A DNA stretch of 36,965 nt from Candidatus Pelagibacter sp. (lineage in GTDB: Bacteria; Pseudomonadota; Alphaproteobacteria; Pelagibacterales; Pelagibacteraceae), in assembly GCA_002692055.1 (NCBI GenBank), contig NZJW01000002.1, positions 1-36,965 on the forward strand, given 5' to 3'. The notes under the pieces are model-generated. The model saw only the letters and a program-made list of their open reading frames with translations, ran no database searches and was not told where the DNA came from. Positions 1-12,575 of this stretch are shown here, in pieces. Within the stretch, counting starts at the first letter, position 1, and each line of letters starts with the position of its first letter. The translations under genes were made by a program, and so were the position numbers.

Positions 1-70
1 GCAGGGTACCGCCCCCTGGTCCGAAATGTTTATTACGAATTTCGTTTATCACCATAGTTGGAAAACCAAC
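1..70 (-). ncRNA. ssrA: tmRNA (two-piece, permuted), acceptor-piece 5' part, truncated by window edge
   Basis: Read on the minus strand, this starts with a hairpin (GTTGG at 70-66, TTTT loop, CCAAC at 61-57) and ends with a T-arm-like element: ATTTCGGAC, a 5-bp stem CAGGG/CCCTG (18-14 and 6-2) and a 7-base loop GGCGGTA. The ATTTCGGAC-plus-stem block resembles the 3' tRNA-like end of one-piece tmRNAs. Alphaproteobacterial tmRNA genes are circularly permuted, with the acceptor piece (ending CCA) transcribed before the coding piece. The hairpin close to a -10-like box fits an acceptor-piece start. The CCA end, intervening segment and tag-coding piece would lie beyond base 1. The RNA frees ribosomes stalled on broken mRNAs. 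The family call rests on this short similarity and on general knowledge of the permuted form; the rest of the gene is not visible. Confidence 0.6.
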
Positions 71-77
71 ACAAATT

Positions 78-83
78 AATATA
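78..83 (-). promoter_or_regulatory. Candidate -10 box for the tmRNA
   Basis: TATATT lies on the minus strand 7-8 bases before the first base of the GTTGG hairpin, the expected distance from -10 to transcription start. No convincing -35 hexamer is visible upstream; the local sequence is nearly all A and T, so chance matches are likely. Confidence 0.3.
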
Positions 84-118
84 AGTGAAAGATTCTAAAA
101 TTAAAGTAAATTAAATTA

Positions 119-1066
119 ATGACACTAACAGAACAGCAAAAACTAGAAATTAAAGAACAGCAATCTCATCAAAATACAACAAAAAGGGTAACAGTTCCTA
201 ATTTGGAGAAAATTCTCTACGAAGCTATTCCTATTTTAGATCACGGATTTATTAGAGTTATTGATTATATGGGTGACGATAGTTCGATTGTTCAGGCAGC
301 TCGAGTTTCATATGGCAAAGGAACTAAAAAAGTATCAACTGATGAAGGATTAATTAAATATTTGTTAAGACATTGGCACAGTACTCCGTTTGAAATGTGT
401 GAAATCAAATATCATATTAAGCTTCCAATTTTTATTGCAAGACAATGGATAAGGCATCGTACTGCAAATGTTAACGAATATTCGGCGCGTTATTCAATTT
501 TAGATAAAGAATTTTATATTCCAGCTCCAGATAAACTTGCTGCACAAGCAGTAAATAATAGGCAAGGCAGAGGTAAAGTTCTTGAAGGTGAACAAGCTCT
601 AGAAGTGTTGAATATTTTAAAAGAAGACTCACAAAGAACTTATGAAAATTATGAAAAAATGTTGAATGAAAGATATGATGGATCTATGATTAATGAAAAC
701 AAGTCTGGACTTGCAAGAGAATTGGCGAGAATGAATTTAACTTTAAATTCATATACTCAATGGTACTGGAAAACTGATTTATTAAATTTAATGAATTTCT
801 TATTTTTAAGGGCTGATATGCATGCTCAGTATGAAATTAGAGTTTATGCTGAAGCTATGATTGAGACTTTAAAAAAATGGGTTCCAATCACACATTCTGC
901 ATTTTTAGATTACAGAGTAGGAGCTGCACATATTTCTGCAAAAGGCCTAACTGTGATTAAATCATTATTAAGTGGTACAAAAGTTGATTTTGAAGGTTCA
1001 GGTCTTAGTAAAAGAGAGTGGAATGAATTAATGCAATTGCTAGAAAAAAAAGATTTAATTGATTAA
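119..1066 (+). CDS. thyX: Flavin-dependent thymidylate synthase ThyX
   Basis: Makes dTMP from dUMP using FAD, NADPH and methylene-tetrahydrofolate, replacing ThyA. The ThyX signature RHRx7S is intact: RHR at residues 112-114 and Ser122 ([13 protein letters not shown]), followed by the conserved substrate-binding part. At 315 residues it is at the long end for the family because of a polar N-terminal stretch of about 30 residues before the fold. The ATG at 119 has no clear Shine-Dalgarno sequence, so a later start cannot be ruled out. The 3' end overlaps the convergent mrp gene by 4 bases. The upstream neighbour is the oppositely oriented tmRNA. Confidence 0.95.
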   Translation: MTLTEQQKLEIKEQQSHQNTTKRVTVPNLEKILYEAIPILDHGFIRVIDYMGDDSSIVQAARVSYGKGTKKVSTDEGLIKYLLRHWHSTPFEMCEIKYHIKLPIFIARQWIRHRTANVNEYSARYSILDKEFYIPAPDKLAAQAVNNRQGRGKVLEGEQALEVLNILKEDSQRTYENYEKMLNERYDGSMINENKSGLARELARMNLTLNSYTQWYWKTDLLNLMNFLFLRADMHAQYEIRVYAEAMIETLKKWVPITHSAFLDYRVGAAHISAKGLTVIKSLLSGTKVDFEGSGLSKREWNELMQLLEKKDLID

Positions 1067-1881
1067 CTAATAATCTTTTCAGAAATATTATTAAATTGAA
1101 TTTTGATATCCTCTGCCAAATCCTCATATACTATGCCATTGTTGGTACAAAGATCAAATGTTTGATCAATTCTAATTTTATCAAGTAAATTTACATTTTG
1201 GTTTTTACATAATTTATTAGCACCATCTTTTCCAAACGGATAAGATTTATTTTTATTTTGATCTAAAATATAAGACATATTTTCTAAAATACCCAAAACA
1301 GGAATATTTGTTTTTCTAAACATCTCAATTCCTCTATTAGCATCTGTAATTGAAAGTTTTTGAGGGGTTGTAATGATTATGCTTGATGAAACGTCTAACT
1401 CTTGAGCAAATGTTAAAATTGCATCACCTGTTCCTGGTGGCAAATCTACAAATAAACAATCTAACTCTCCCCAATTCACATTATTTAAAAAAGATTTAAT
1501 TGCACTAATTACCATTGGTCCCCTCCAAACCATAGGTGAGTCTTTATCAATTAAGAAACCCATCGATATTAATTTAATATTTTGACGAATGATTGGATTT
1601 AATTTTTTATTTTCATCTGCAGTTGGTTTTTCAAATGCACCAAATAAATCAGGTATCGATGGACCGTAAATATCAGCATCAAGCAAACCAATGGACAAAT
1701 TTTTTTTTGAGCTTGCAACAGCTAAATTTGCACAAATTGTTGATTTACCGACGCCTCCTTTAGCGCTAGATATAGCAACAATTTTTTTAACACCTGGTAT
1801 TTTTTTTTTCAAATATTGTGATTTTGGAACAATTTTGTCTCTAAAATTCTGCGTTAAATTAACTTTTTTGTCGCTATTCAC
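1063..1881 (-). CDS. mrp: Mrp/ApbC-type P-loop ATPase, short form
   Basis: Cytosolic P-loop ATPase of the Mrp/NBP35/ApbC family, which is linked to iron-sulfur cluster loading. The deviant Walker A motif KGGVGKST lies at residues 41-48, and [14 protein letters not shown] and DLPPGTGDA are family signatures. At 272 residues it lacks the N-terminal DUF59/MIP18 domain of longer Mrp proteins and begins almost directly with the ATPase domain. The usual Cys-x-x-Cys after ENMSY is absent: the segment reads [18 protein letters not shown] and no CxxC occurs anywhere. The start is GTG (1881-1879), with AAGGA about 10 bases upstream. It converges on thyX with a 4-base overlap and diverges from hflK. Confidence 0.88.
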   Translation of the reverse strand: MNSDKKVNLTQNFRDKIVPKSQYLKKKIPGVKKIVAISSAKGGVGKSTICANLAVASSKKNLSIGLLDADIYGPSIPDLFGAFEKPTADENKKLNPIIRQNIKLISMGFLIDKDSPMVWRGPMVISAIKSFLNNVNWGELDCLFVDLPPGTGDAILTFAQELDVSSSIIITTPQKLSITDANRGIEMFRKTNIPVLGILENMSYILDQNKNKSYPFGKDGANKLCKNQNVNLLDKIRIDQTFDLCTNNGIVYEDLAEDIKIQFNNISEKIIS

Positions 1882-1954
1882 CTTGTTTTCCTTTTAAAAT
1901 ACTAACTAAGTATGTAGTAGTAACTTAAAATAAATTTAAAACAACGGAGCATAA

Positions 1955-3037
1955 ATGTCAGGTTCACCCTGGGGTAGCGGAGGAAATGATCGACCGCCTG
2001 GTAATGGTGGTGGCGGTGGTAAAAGACCTCCTAACATTGATGACCTTGCAGGTCAGTTTCAAGATTCTTTAAAAAAACTTTTTCCAGGCAAAAAGGTACC
2101 TGGTGGAAATAAGCCCATATATCTATTTGGTATAATTATATTAGGTATTTGGCTGGCTAGTGGGTTTTATAGAGTTCTACCGGATGAACAAGGTGTAGTT
2201 CTTAGATTTGGTAAGTATGTAAATCAAACACAACCAGGTCTTCATTATCATTTACCTTACCCAATTGAAAACGCTCTAACACCCAAAGTTACCAAAGTTA
2301 ACAGAATTGATGTAGGTTATCGATCAGCATCTGATACTGGTCGAGCAACAAGTGTTAGTGATGTACCTGAAGAAAGCTTAATGTTGACTGGAGATGAAAA
2401 TATAGTCGATATAGATTATTCGGTATTCTGGATTATTAAAGATGCAGGAAAATTTTTATTCAATATTCAGTCACCGGAAGATACCGTCAAAAGTGTTGCC
2501 GAAACGGCTATGCGTGAAGTCATTGCAAAAAACGGTATTCAGTCAATTTTAACTGAAGGAAGAGCTCAGATTGAAATTGATACACAAGATATAATGCAAG
2601 AGATACTTGATAGTTACGATTCTGGTATTTCCATAACTCAAGTACAAACCCAAAAGGCCGACCCTCCCAAGGAAGTAATTGATGCTTTCAGAGATGTTCA
2701 GGCTGCAAAGGCGGATAAAGAGCGAGCTCAAAACGAAGCCGAAGCTTATGCAAATGATGTAATACCTAGAGCACGAGGAGAAGCGGCACAAATTTTACAA
2801 CAAGCTGAAGCATATAAGAGACAAGTTGTTGCTTTAGCCGAGGGTGAAGCGAGTAGATTTTTAGCAATTTATAATGAGTATAGAAAAGCAAGGACAGTAA
2901 CCCAAGAAAGAATGTACCTAGAAACTATGGAAAAAGTAATGGCAGATATTAATAAAATTATTATCGATAAAAAATCAGGCGGCGGAGTTGTTCCGTATCT
3001 ACCACTACCTGAGCTCAAAAAAAATACAGGTAATTAA
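1955..3037 (+). CDS. hflK: HflK, membrane protease modulator (SPFH/prohibitin family)
   Basis: Inner-membrane SPFH-domain protein that forms a large assembly with HflC and controls FtsH protease access. A Gly/Pro-rich cytosolic N terminus (residues 1-52), one membrane segment at about 54-72, then a periplasmic SPFH domain opening with LPDEQGVVLRFGK, and a coiled, Ala/Glu-rich C-terminal region with ERAQNEAEAYAND and RGEAAQILQQAEAY. The 360-residue length is normal. ATG 1955 has CGGAG at 1945-1949 as its ribosome-binding site. First gene of hflK-hflC-DUF2065-degP, with a 2-base gap to hflC. Its partner protease ftsH is also in this window (34893-36800). Confidence 0.95.
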   Translation: MSGSPWGSGGNDRPPGNGGGGGKRPPNIDDLAGQFQDSLKKLFPGKKVPGGNKPIYLFGIIILGIWLASGFYRVLPDEQGVVLRFGKYVNQTQPGLHYHLPYPIENALTPKVTKVNRIDVGYRSASDTGRATSVSDVPEESLMLTGDENIVDIDYSVFWIIKDAGKFLFNIQSPEDTVKSVAETAMREVIAKNGIQSILTEGRAQIEIDTQDIMQEILDSYDSGISITQVQTQKADPPKEVIDAFRDVQAAKADKERAQNEAEAYANDVIPRARGEAAQILQQAEAYKRQVVALAEGEASRFLAIYNEYRKARTVTQERMYLETMEKVMADINKIIIDKKSGGGVVPYLPLPELKKNTGN

Positions 3038-3039
3038 TT

Positions 3040-3951
3040 ATGAATGAAAAAACTTTAAAATTTTTAGGACCAATTATAATCCTCCTTGGATTTTTAATGT
3101 ATTCAACTCTTTTCGTTGTTTCCGAGGTCCAGCAAGCAATTGTATTGCAATTTGGTGATCCAAAAAGGATAGTGCAAAAAGCAGGTTTAAATTATAAAAT
3201 TCCATTCATTCAAAATACAGTTTTTTTGGATACAAGAATTTTGAATTTAGATGCACCACCTGAGGAAGTTATTGCCTCAGATCAAAAAAGATTGATTGTC
3301 GATGCTTTTGCAAGGTTTCAAATAAAAGATCCTTTGCAATTTTATATTTCAGTTGGTAACGAGAGAGTTGCAAGATCAAGGTTGTCTACAATTGTGAATG
3401 CAAGAATAAGAGGTGTATTAGGTAAAGAGGAGCTACAAACTATAGTTTCACAAGATAGAGCAAGATTAATGAATCAAATAACCAAAGACGTGAATACTGA
3501 AGCTGAAAAATTAGGCATCAGGATAATTGATATTAGAATTAAAAGAGCTGACTTGCCTCAAGCAAATAGTGAAGCCATATATAGAAGAATGCAAACAGAA
3601 AGAGAAAGGGAAGCAAAAGAATTTAGAGCAGAGGGTGCGGAGATAGCCCAAACAGTTAGATCAACTGCAGATAAAGAAGTTACAATTATTTTAGCTGAAG
3701 CAAATAAAACATCACAAATCTTAAAGGGAGAAGGCGATGGACAAAGAAATAAAATTTTTGCTGGTGCTTTCGGAAAAGATCCAAAATTTTTTAGTTTTTA
3801 TAGATCAATGCAATCCTACGAAAAGTCTCTTATAGGAAAAGATACTTCTTTGATATTATCTCCGGATAGTGATTTTTTTAAATACTTCGGGAAATCTGGA
3901 ACAAGTCAAAGACGAAGAGCATCACCATCATCAGCTAAAAAAAAACAGTAG
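3040..3951 (+). CDS. hflC: HflC, membrane protease modulator (SPFH family)
   Basis: Partner of HflK in the periplasmic HflKC cage around FtsH. Membrane segment at residues 8-27, then an SPFH domain starting VVSEVQQAIVLQFGDP, the family-typical RIKRADLPQ segment and a helical region QTEREREAKEFRAEGAE. The C terminus is basic and serine-rich. At 303 residues it is of normal size. It starts 2 bases after the hflK stop, so the pair is surely co-transcribed and probably translationally coupled. Confidence 0.95.
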   Translation: MNEKTLKFLGPIIILLGFLMYSTLFVVSEVQQAIVLQFGDPKRIVQKAGLNYKIPFIQNTVFLDTRILNLDAPPEEVIASDQKRLIVDAFARFQIKDPLQFYISVGNERVARSRLSTIVNARIRGVLGKEELQTIVSQDRARLMNQITKDVNTEAEKLGIRIIDIRIKRADLPQANSEAIYRRMQTEREREAKEFRAEGAEIAQTVRSTADKEVTIILAEANKTSQILKGEGDGQRNKIFAGAFGKDPKFFSFYRSMQSYEKSLIGKDTSLILSPDSDFFKYFGKSGTSQRRRASPSSAKKKQ

Positions 3952-3955
3952 CTAA

Positions 3956-4141
3956 ATGAAAGAACTAATTATTGCAGTTGGTTTGCTGTTTGTCTTGGAA
4001 GGTTTGTTGTACTCTATTTTTCCAGCACAAATGAAAAAAATGATGCTACAAATGCAAAATATATCTGAGTCGAATTTGAGAACAGGCGGCCTTTTTTTCG
4101 CTTTACTTGGGTTTATTATTGTGTGGATTATTAAAGGATGA
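3956..4141 (+). CDS. DUF2065 (YjeT-like) small membrane protein
   Basis: A 61-residue protein with two predicted membrane helices (about residues 3-22 and 43-59), separated by a short loop with KKMMLQMQ and RTGG. Size, the loop and its place directly after hflC fit the DUF2065/YjeT family, which lies beside hflKC in many proteobacteria. The biochemical role is not established. The start is 4 bases after the hflC stop and the end overlaps the next gene as ATGA. Confidence 0.75.
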   Translation: MKELIIAVGLLFVLEGLLYSIFPAQMKKMMLQMQNISESNLRTGGLFFALLGFIIVWIIKG

Positions 4142-5559
4142 GAGTATTTTCGAAATTTTTCATTATTCTGTTCATTTTAAGTTTAAATATTAAACATACC
4201 TATTCTGCAGATGTTTCAAAAGGCTTTTCAAAACTTGCAGAAAAATCAATGCCATCAGTTGTTAATATTTCCGCCACAACTGTTGTGGAAACAAGACCGC
4301 AACAATTTCCTTTTCAATTCCCTCCAGGATCTCCATTTGAAGAATTTTTTAAAGATTTTGAGAAAAATCAAGGACCTCAAAAAAGAAAATCAACTGCCTT
4401 AGGCTCTGGATTTGTTATTAAGAGCAATGGTACTGTAATCACAAATAATCATGTTATCCAGAATGCAGAAGGTATTCTTGTAAAGTTTACGAATGGAAAA
4501 GAGTATGAGGCTAAATTAATTGGTACAGATCCTATAAGTGACATTGCGGTTTTAAAGATACAATCAACTTTAAAGTTTCCTGCCGTAAAATTTGCAGATT
4601 CTGATAAATCAAAAGTTGGAGATTGGGTTCTTGCAATTGGGAATCCTTTTGGTTTAGGAGGAACCGTTACGCAAGGTATTATTTCTGCAATTAACAGGGA
4701 TATTCAGTTGGGTCGGTATGATAATTTTATTCAAACCGATGCCTCTATCAACCAAGGAAATTCTGGTGGTCCATTGTTTAATATGAATGGTGAGGTAGTT
4801 GGTATTAATACTGCAATTTTTTCAAATTCCGGAGGATCGGTTGGAATTGGTTTTGCAATTCCAGCAAATTTTGCAAAGAACGTTATAAATCAACTCATTC
4901 AATATGGTGAGACAAAAAGAGGTTGGTTAGGAGTAAGAATTCAAACTGTAACTAAAGAAATTGCAGATAGCTTAGGTTTGAATGAAGCAATTGGAGCATT
5001 AGTTACTGATGTTAACAAAAATAGTCCTGCTGATAGAGCTGGCTTAAAACAAGGTGATATAATTGTTGAGTTTAATGAACAGAAAGTGAAGACTATGCGT
5101 GATTTGCCAAGGTTAGTCGGGGAAGCTCCAGTTGGGATAACGGCTAAATTAAAAATTTGGAGAGGTAAAAGATTCATTACAAAAAACGTTATTCTTGGAA
5201 GACTAGAAGATACTGTAGAATTCAAAGAAAGGAAAATTCCAACTAAATCTAAACAGCAGACAGTTAAAAGTTTGGGAATCGATGTGGGAAATATTAAAGA
5301 CGAAGATACAAATAACAGAAGCAAATTAAAAAATAAATCAGGAGTTATTATAAAAAAAATTGACCCAAATGGAGCAATGTCTTTGCTGCAAGTCAGGCCC
5401 GGGGATGCAATAGTTGCTTTACAGAATATACCTATTAAAAATGTGCGTGACTTCGAAAAAAAATTAAAAAAACAAATTAATTCGGGAAGTAAATCAGTTT
5501 TACTAACTATTGTTGATCTTCAAAATTCCACAAGATATATTGGTGTAAAAATAAAATAG
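4138..5559 (+). CDS. degP: DegP/DegQ/MucD-type periplasmic serine protease
   Basis: HtrA-family protease-chaperone that degrades damaged envelope proteins. A signal peptide covers residues 1-23 with a likely cut after TYSA. The trypsin-like domain carries His105 (TNNHV), Asp135 (SDIAVLKI) and Ser209 in GNSGGPL. PDZ1 lies at about 260-345 (starting GWLGVRIQ) and PDZ2 at about 370-470. The 473-residue length is typical. The ATG overlaps the stop of the DUF2065 gene (ATGA). The degP position after hflKC is common in alphaproteobacteria; together these genes serve inner-membrane and periplasmic quality control. Which paralogue name applies (degP, degQ, mucD) cannot be decided here. Confidence 0.93.
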   Translation: MRVFSKFFIILFILSLNIKHTYSADVSKGFSKLAEKSMPSVVNISATTVVETRPQQFPFQFPPGSPFEEFFKDFEKNQGPQKRKSTALGSGFVIKSNGTVITNNHVIQNAEGILVKFTNGKEYEAKLIGTDPISDIAVLKIQSTLKFPAVKFADSDKSKVGDWVLAIGNPFGLGGTVTQGIISAINRDIQLGRYDNFIQTDASINQGNSGGPLFNMNGEVVGINTAIFSNSGGSVGIGFAIPANFAKNVINQLIQYGETKRGWLGVRIQTVTKEIADSLGLNEAIGALVTDVNKNSPADRAGLKQGDIIVEFNEQKVKTMRDLPRLVGEAPVGITAKLKIWRGKRFITKNVILGRLEDTVEFKERKIPTKSKQQTVKSLGIDVGNIKDEDTNNRSKLKNKSGVIIKKIDPNGAMSLLQVRPGDAIVALQNIPIKNVRDFEKKLKKQINSGSKSVLLTIVDLQNSTRYIGVKIK

Positions 5560-5568
5560 ATATTCTAA

Positions 5569-6484
5569 ATGAATAAAGTTATTCTTTTAGCTGGACCAAC
5601 GGCTTCAGGAAAATCGAATTTAGCTATATTTTTAGCAAAAAAAATAAATGGTGAAATCATTAATGCTGACAGCATGCAAGTATTTAAAGATATTAAAATT
5701 TTATCAGCAAGACCAAACAATTATTATGGCATAAAACATCACCTTTATGGTTTTTTAAGCGTCAAGATAAATTTTTCAACTGGAAAGTGGCTTAAGCTAG
5801 TAGAAAAAAAAATAAGTCAAATTATTAAAAAAAAAAAAAACTCCTATAATCGTTGGCGGTACAGGTTTATATTTTAAGTCTATTCTCAATGGACTCGCTG
5901 CAATACCAGAAATTTCAAATGCAAAGAGACAAAAAATAATAAAATTATATGATAAAATTGGAAAAGAAAATTTTTATAAAAAATTAATTCAACTTGATCC
6001 AAAATGTAAAAATAATCTTTTTATAAATGATAAGCAGCGTATGATAAGGTTTTATGAAGTAAAATTTTATACAAAAAAATCAATATTTTTATGGCAAAAA
6101 AAATCGGCAAATAATTTAAAGAATTATCATTTTGTTAAAATTTTTTTAAACTTTCCAAGGACTTATTTGCTAAAAAAAATTAATAAAAGATTTATGCAAA
6201 TGATAGATGATGGTGCTGTAAAAGAAGCTCAAAAGTTAAAAAAATTGAGATTATCGAGCAGATTAAACGCAAATAACGTTCTAGGATTAAAAGAACTCAT
6301 AACCTATCTTAATGGCAAAAATACCTTGGATTTTGCGATTGAAAAGTCAATAATTAGAACTAGGCAATATATTAAACGACAAATGACTTGGTTTAGAGGT
6401 CAAATGAAAGATTGGAAAGATTTTGGCGATTTGAAGCAGTCAGACTTACAAAAAAAAGTTTTAAATTTTATCAGAACAGCTTGA
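5569..6484 (+). pseudogene. miaA: MiaA tRNA dimethylallyltransferase, frameshifted in a 14-A run
   Basis: MiaA adds the dimethylallyl group to A37 of tRNAs that read UNN codons. The first frame (5569-5877) has the P-loop GPTASGKS at residues 9-16 and NADSMQVFKDI. After the A-run at 5827-5840 the frame moves to a stop at 5875. The other frame, open without a stop from 5840 to 6484, begins TPIIVGGTGLYFKS and continues NDKQRMIRF, VLGLKEL and TRQYIKRQMTWFRGQ, all typical MiaA. Removing one A gives a continuous protein of about 304 residues, normal for MiaA, with no other damage. So it is either an assembly or sequencing error in a homopolymer, a very recent mutation, or a gene read through slippage. 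It follows degP and precedes ilvB by 30 bases. Confidence 0.9.
5827..5840 (+). repeat. 14-A homopolymer at the miaA frameshift
   Basis: Fourteen consecutive A residues inside miaA, the longest homopolymer I noticed in the window. It encodes four lysines and part of the next codon. Thirteen A would keep the MiaA frame; fourteen sends it to an early stop. Confidence 0.95.
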
Positions 6485-6514
6485 CCCCAGTTTTAGTTAA
6501 GCTAAATTCTAATA

Positions 6515-8283
6515 ATGGGAGAAAATGATTATCAATTAACTGGCGCTGAAATAGTTTTTAAAGCACTACATGAACATGACGTTGAATATATTTTTGGTTA
6601 TCCTGGCGGTGCTGTTTTGCCATTATATGATCAGATATCAAAAGAAAAAAAAATCAAACATATTTTGGTAAGACATGAGCAAGGTGCTGGACATGCTGCG
6701 GAAGGATATGCAAGATCATCTGGAAAAACAGGTATAGCGTTAGTCACTTCAGGCCCAGGAGCTACAAATATGGTCACAGCTCTGACAGATGCCCTTATGG
6801 ACTCAATTCCGTTAGTTTGTATAACAGGACAAGTCCCAACTCATTTAATAGGTACAGATGCTTTCCAAGAGTGTGATACAACTGGGATAACTAGACCGTG
6901 CACTAAACATAATTGGTTAGTCAAAGATGTCAATCAATTAGCTGAAACAATTCATAAAGCTTTTCATGTTGCAAACTCTGGAAGACCAGGCCCAGTTTTA
7001 GTTGATATTCCGAAAGATGTCCAATTTCAAAAAGGAATTTATAAAAGTTCAAAAGATGTAGTTGTGGAAACCTATAAACCAAAAGTTAAAGCAGAATTAT
7101 CTGATATAGAAAAAGCTATTGAGTTAATTATTAAATCAAAAAAACCAATTATATATTCTGGAGGAGGAGTGATAAATGCCGGTGTAAAAGCATCAGATAC
7201 TTTAACTGAATTTATAAGAATTACAAATTTTCCTATAACTTCAACTTTACAAGGTTTGGGGGCTTTTCCAGGTAGCGATCCACAATTTTTAGGAATGCTT
7301 GGTATGCATGGTACGTACGAAGCAAACAATGCAATGCATGAATGTGATTTAATGATTAATATTGGTGCTCGATTTGATGATAGGATAACTGGTCGTGTGG
7401 ATGCTTTTTCTCCTTCTTCAAAAAAAATTCATATAGATATTGATCCCTCCTCAATAAATAAAATAGTAAAAGTTGACCTTGCTATTGTTGGTGACTGTCT
7501 AAGTGTACTGAGCGATATGTTAACCACACTAAAAAATAAACATTCTGATTTTTGTAATTCGAATAAAGAAAATATAAGTGGGTGGTGGAAACAAATTAAT
7601 AAATGGAGAGATAAAAAATCACTATCTTATAAAAAAGATGATAAACTTATTATGCCACAATATGCAGTTGAGAGATTATACGAGATAACAAAAAATCAGG
7701 ACTCTTACATCACAACTGAAGTGGGGCAACATCAAATGTGGGCTGCTCAATTTTACAAGTTTAATAAGCCCAATAGATGGATGACATCAGGTGGGTTAGG
7801 AACTATGGGTTTTGGTTTACCAGCTGCGATAGGAACCCAAGTAGCAAATCCTGGAAAGTTAGTTGTTGATATTGCAGGAGAAGCTTCAATTTTAATGAAT
7901 ATTCAGGAAATGTCGACAGCAGTTCAGTATAAGTTACCAGTAAAAATTTTTATATTAAATAACCAATGGATGGGAATGGTCAGGCAATGGCAAGAGCTTT
8001 TGCATGGAAAAAATTATTCAGAAAGTTACACAGAAGCTTTGCCAGATTTTGTAAAACTTGCAGAAGCTTACGGTGCTGTAGGTATAAGAGCTACAAATCC
8101 AAAAGAGTTAGATGACAAAATTCTTGAAATGGTTGATATTGATCGTCCGGTAATTTTTGACTGTTTAGTGAAAAAGGATGAGAACTGTTTTCCAATGATA
8201 CCATCTGGAAAAGCACATAATGAAATGATTTTGGGACCTGAAGATAAAGAAGGAATAACGGAAGAAGGAAAAGTTCTTGTTTA

Positions 8284-8284
<1 letters not shown>
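6515..8284 (+). CDS. ilvB: Acetolactate synthase (AHAS) large, catalytic subunit
   Basis: TPP-dependent enzyme that condenses pyruvate to acetolactate, or with 2-ketobutyrate to acetohydroxybutyrate: the first common step of valine, leucine and isoleucine synthesis. The N-terminal part has GYPGGAVLPLYD and the catalytic Glu55 in RHEQGAGHAAEGYA; then GPGATN, the central FAD-binding domain, and a C-terminal TPP domain with NNQWMGMVRQWQELL. At 589 residues it is full length. The Mg2+/TPP motif reads GEAS (Glu456) where GD(G/A)S is usual. It ends in a 1-base overlap with ilvH; ilvI is an equally valid name. Confidence 0.96.
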
Positions 8285-9860
<1,576 letters not shown>

Positions 9861-9933
9861 AAATCTACTTTTTTTCAATAAAATGAGAAAAGGAACCCAT
9901 TTTAATTCAATCAATGGTTTAATTAGTAGATTT
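9861..9933 (+). promoter_or_regulatory. Candidate structured leader or attenuator between ilvC and leuA
   Basis: AAATCTACT at 9861-9869 is a perfect inverted repeat of AGTAGATTT at 9925-9933, enclosing 55 bases. Inside, AAAATG (9880-9885) pairs with CATTTT (9898-9903) across a 12-base loop. The outer stem runs into TTTTTCTTT, so it could act as a weak terminator or attenuator after ilvC or as the closing helix of a leuA leader. A 22-codon reading frame starts at ATG 9883 inside the inner stem and stops at 9949-9951; it has no Shine-Dalgarno sequence and only one Leu, so it is not a classic leucine leader peptide. The function is unknown; I do not match it to a named riboswitch. Confidence 0.4.
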
Positions 9934-9960
9934 TTCTTTAAAGATGATTAAATTATAAAT

Positions 9961-12569
<2,609 letters not shown>

Positions 12570-12575
12570 TAAGGA

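Noticed and set aside
1-70. A plus-strand leader or terminator before thyX
   Set aside because: The three small hairpins could be a thyX leader, but the T-arm-like order and the ATTTCGGAC block only make sense on the minus strand, and no T tract follows on the plus strand.
4941-5324. Open frame of 127 codons on the minus strand inside degP
   Set aside because: It lies fully within the strongly supported degP PDZ region and shows no recognisable motif; it is a shadow frame.
6492-6506. Hairpin TTTAG/CTAAA before ilvB as a regulatory site
   Set aside because: A 5-bp stem, nearly all A-T, in an AT-rich gap is expected by chance and lacks a T tract.
9883-9951. A leucine leader peptide controlling leuA
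   Set aside because: The 22-codon frame has no ribosome-binding site and a single Leu codon, so classic leucine attenuation is not supported. It is mentioned only inside the leader entry.
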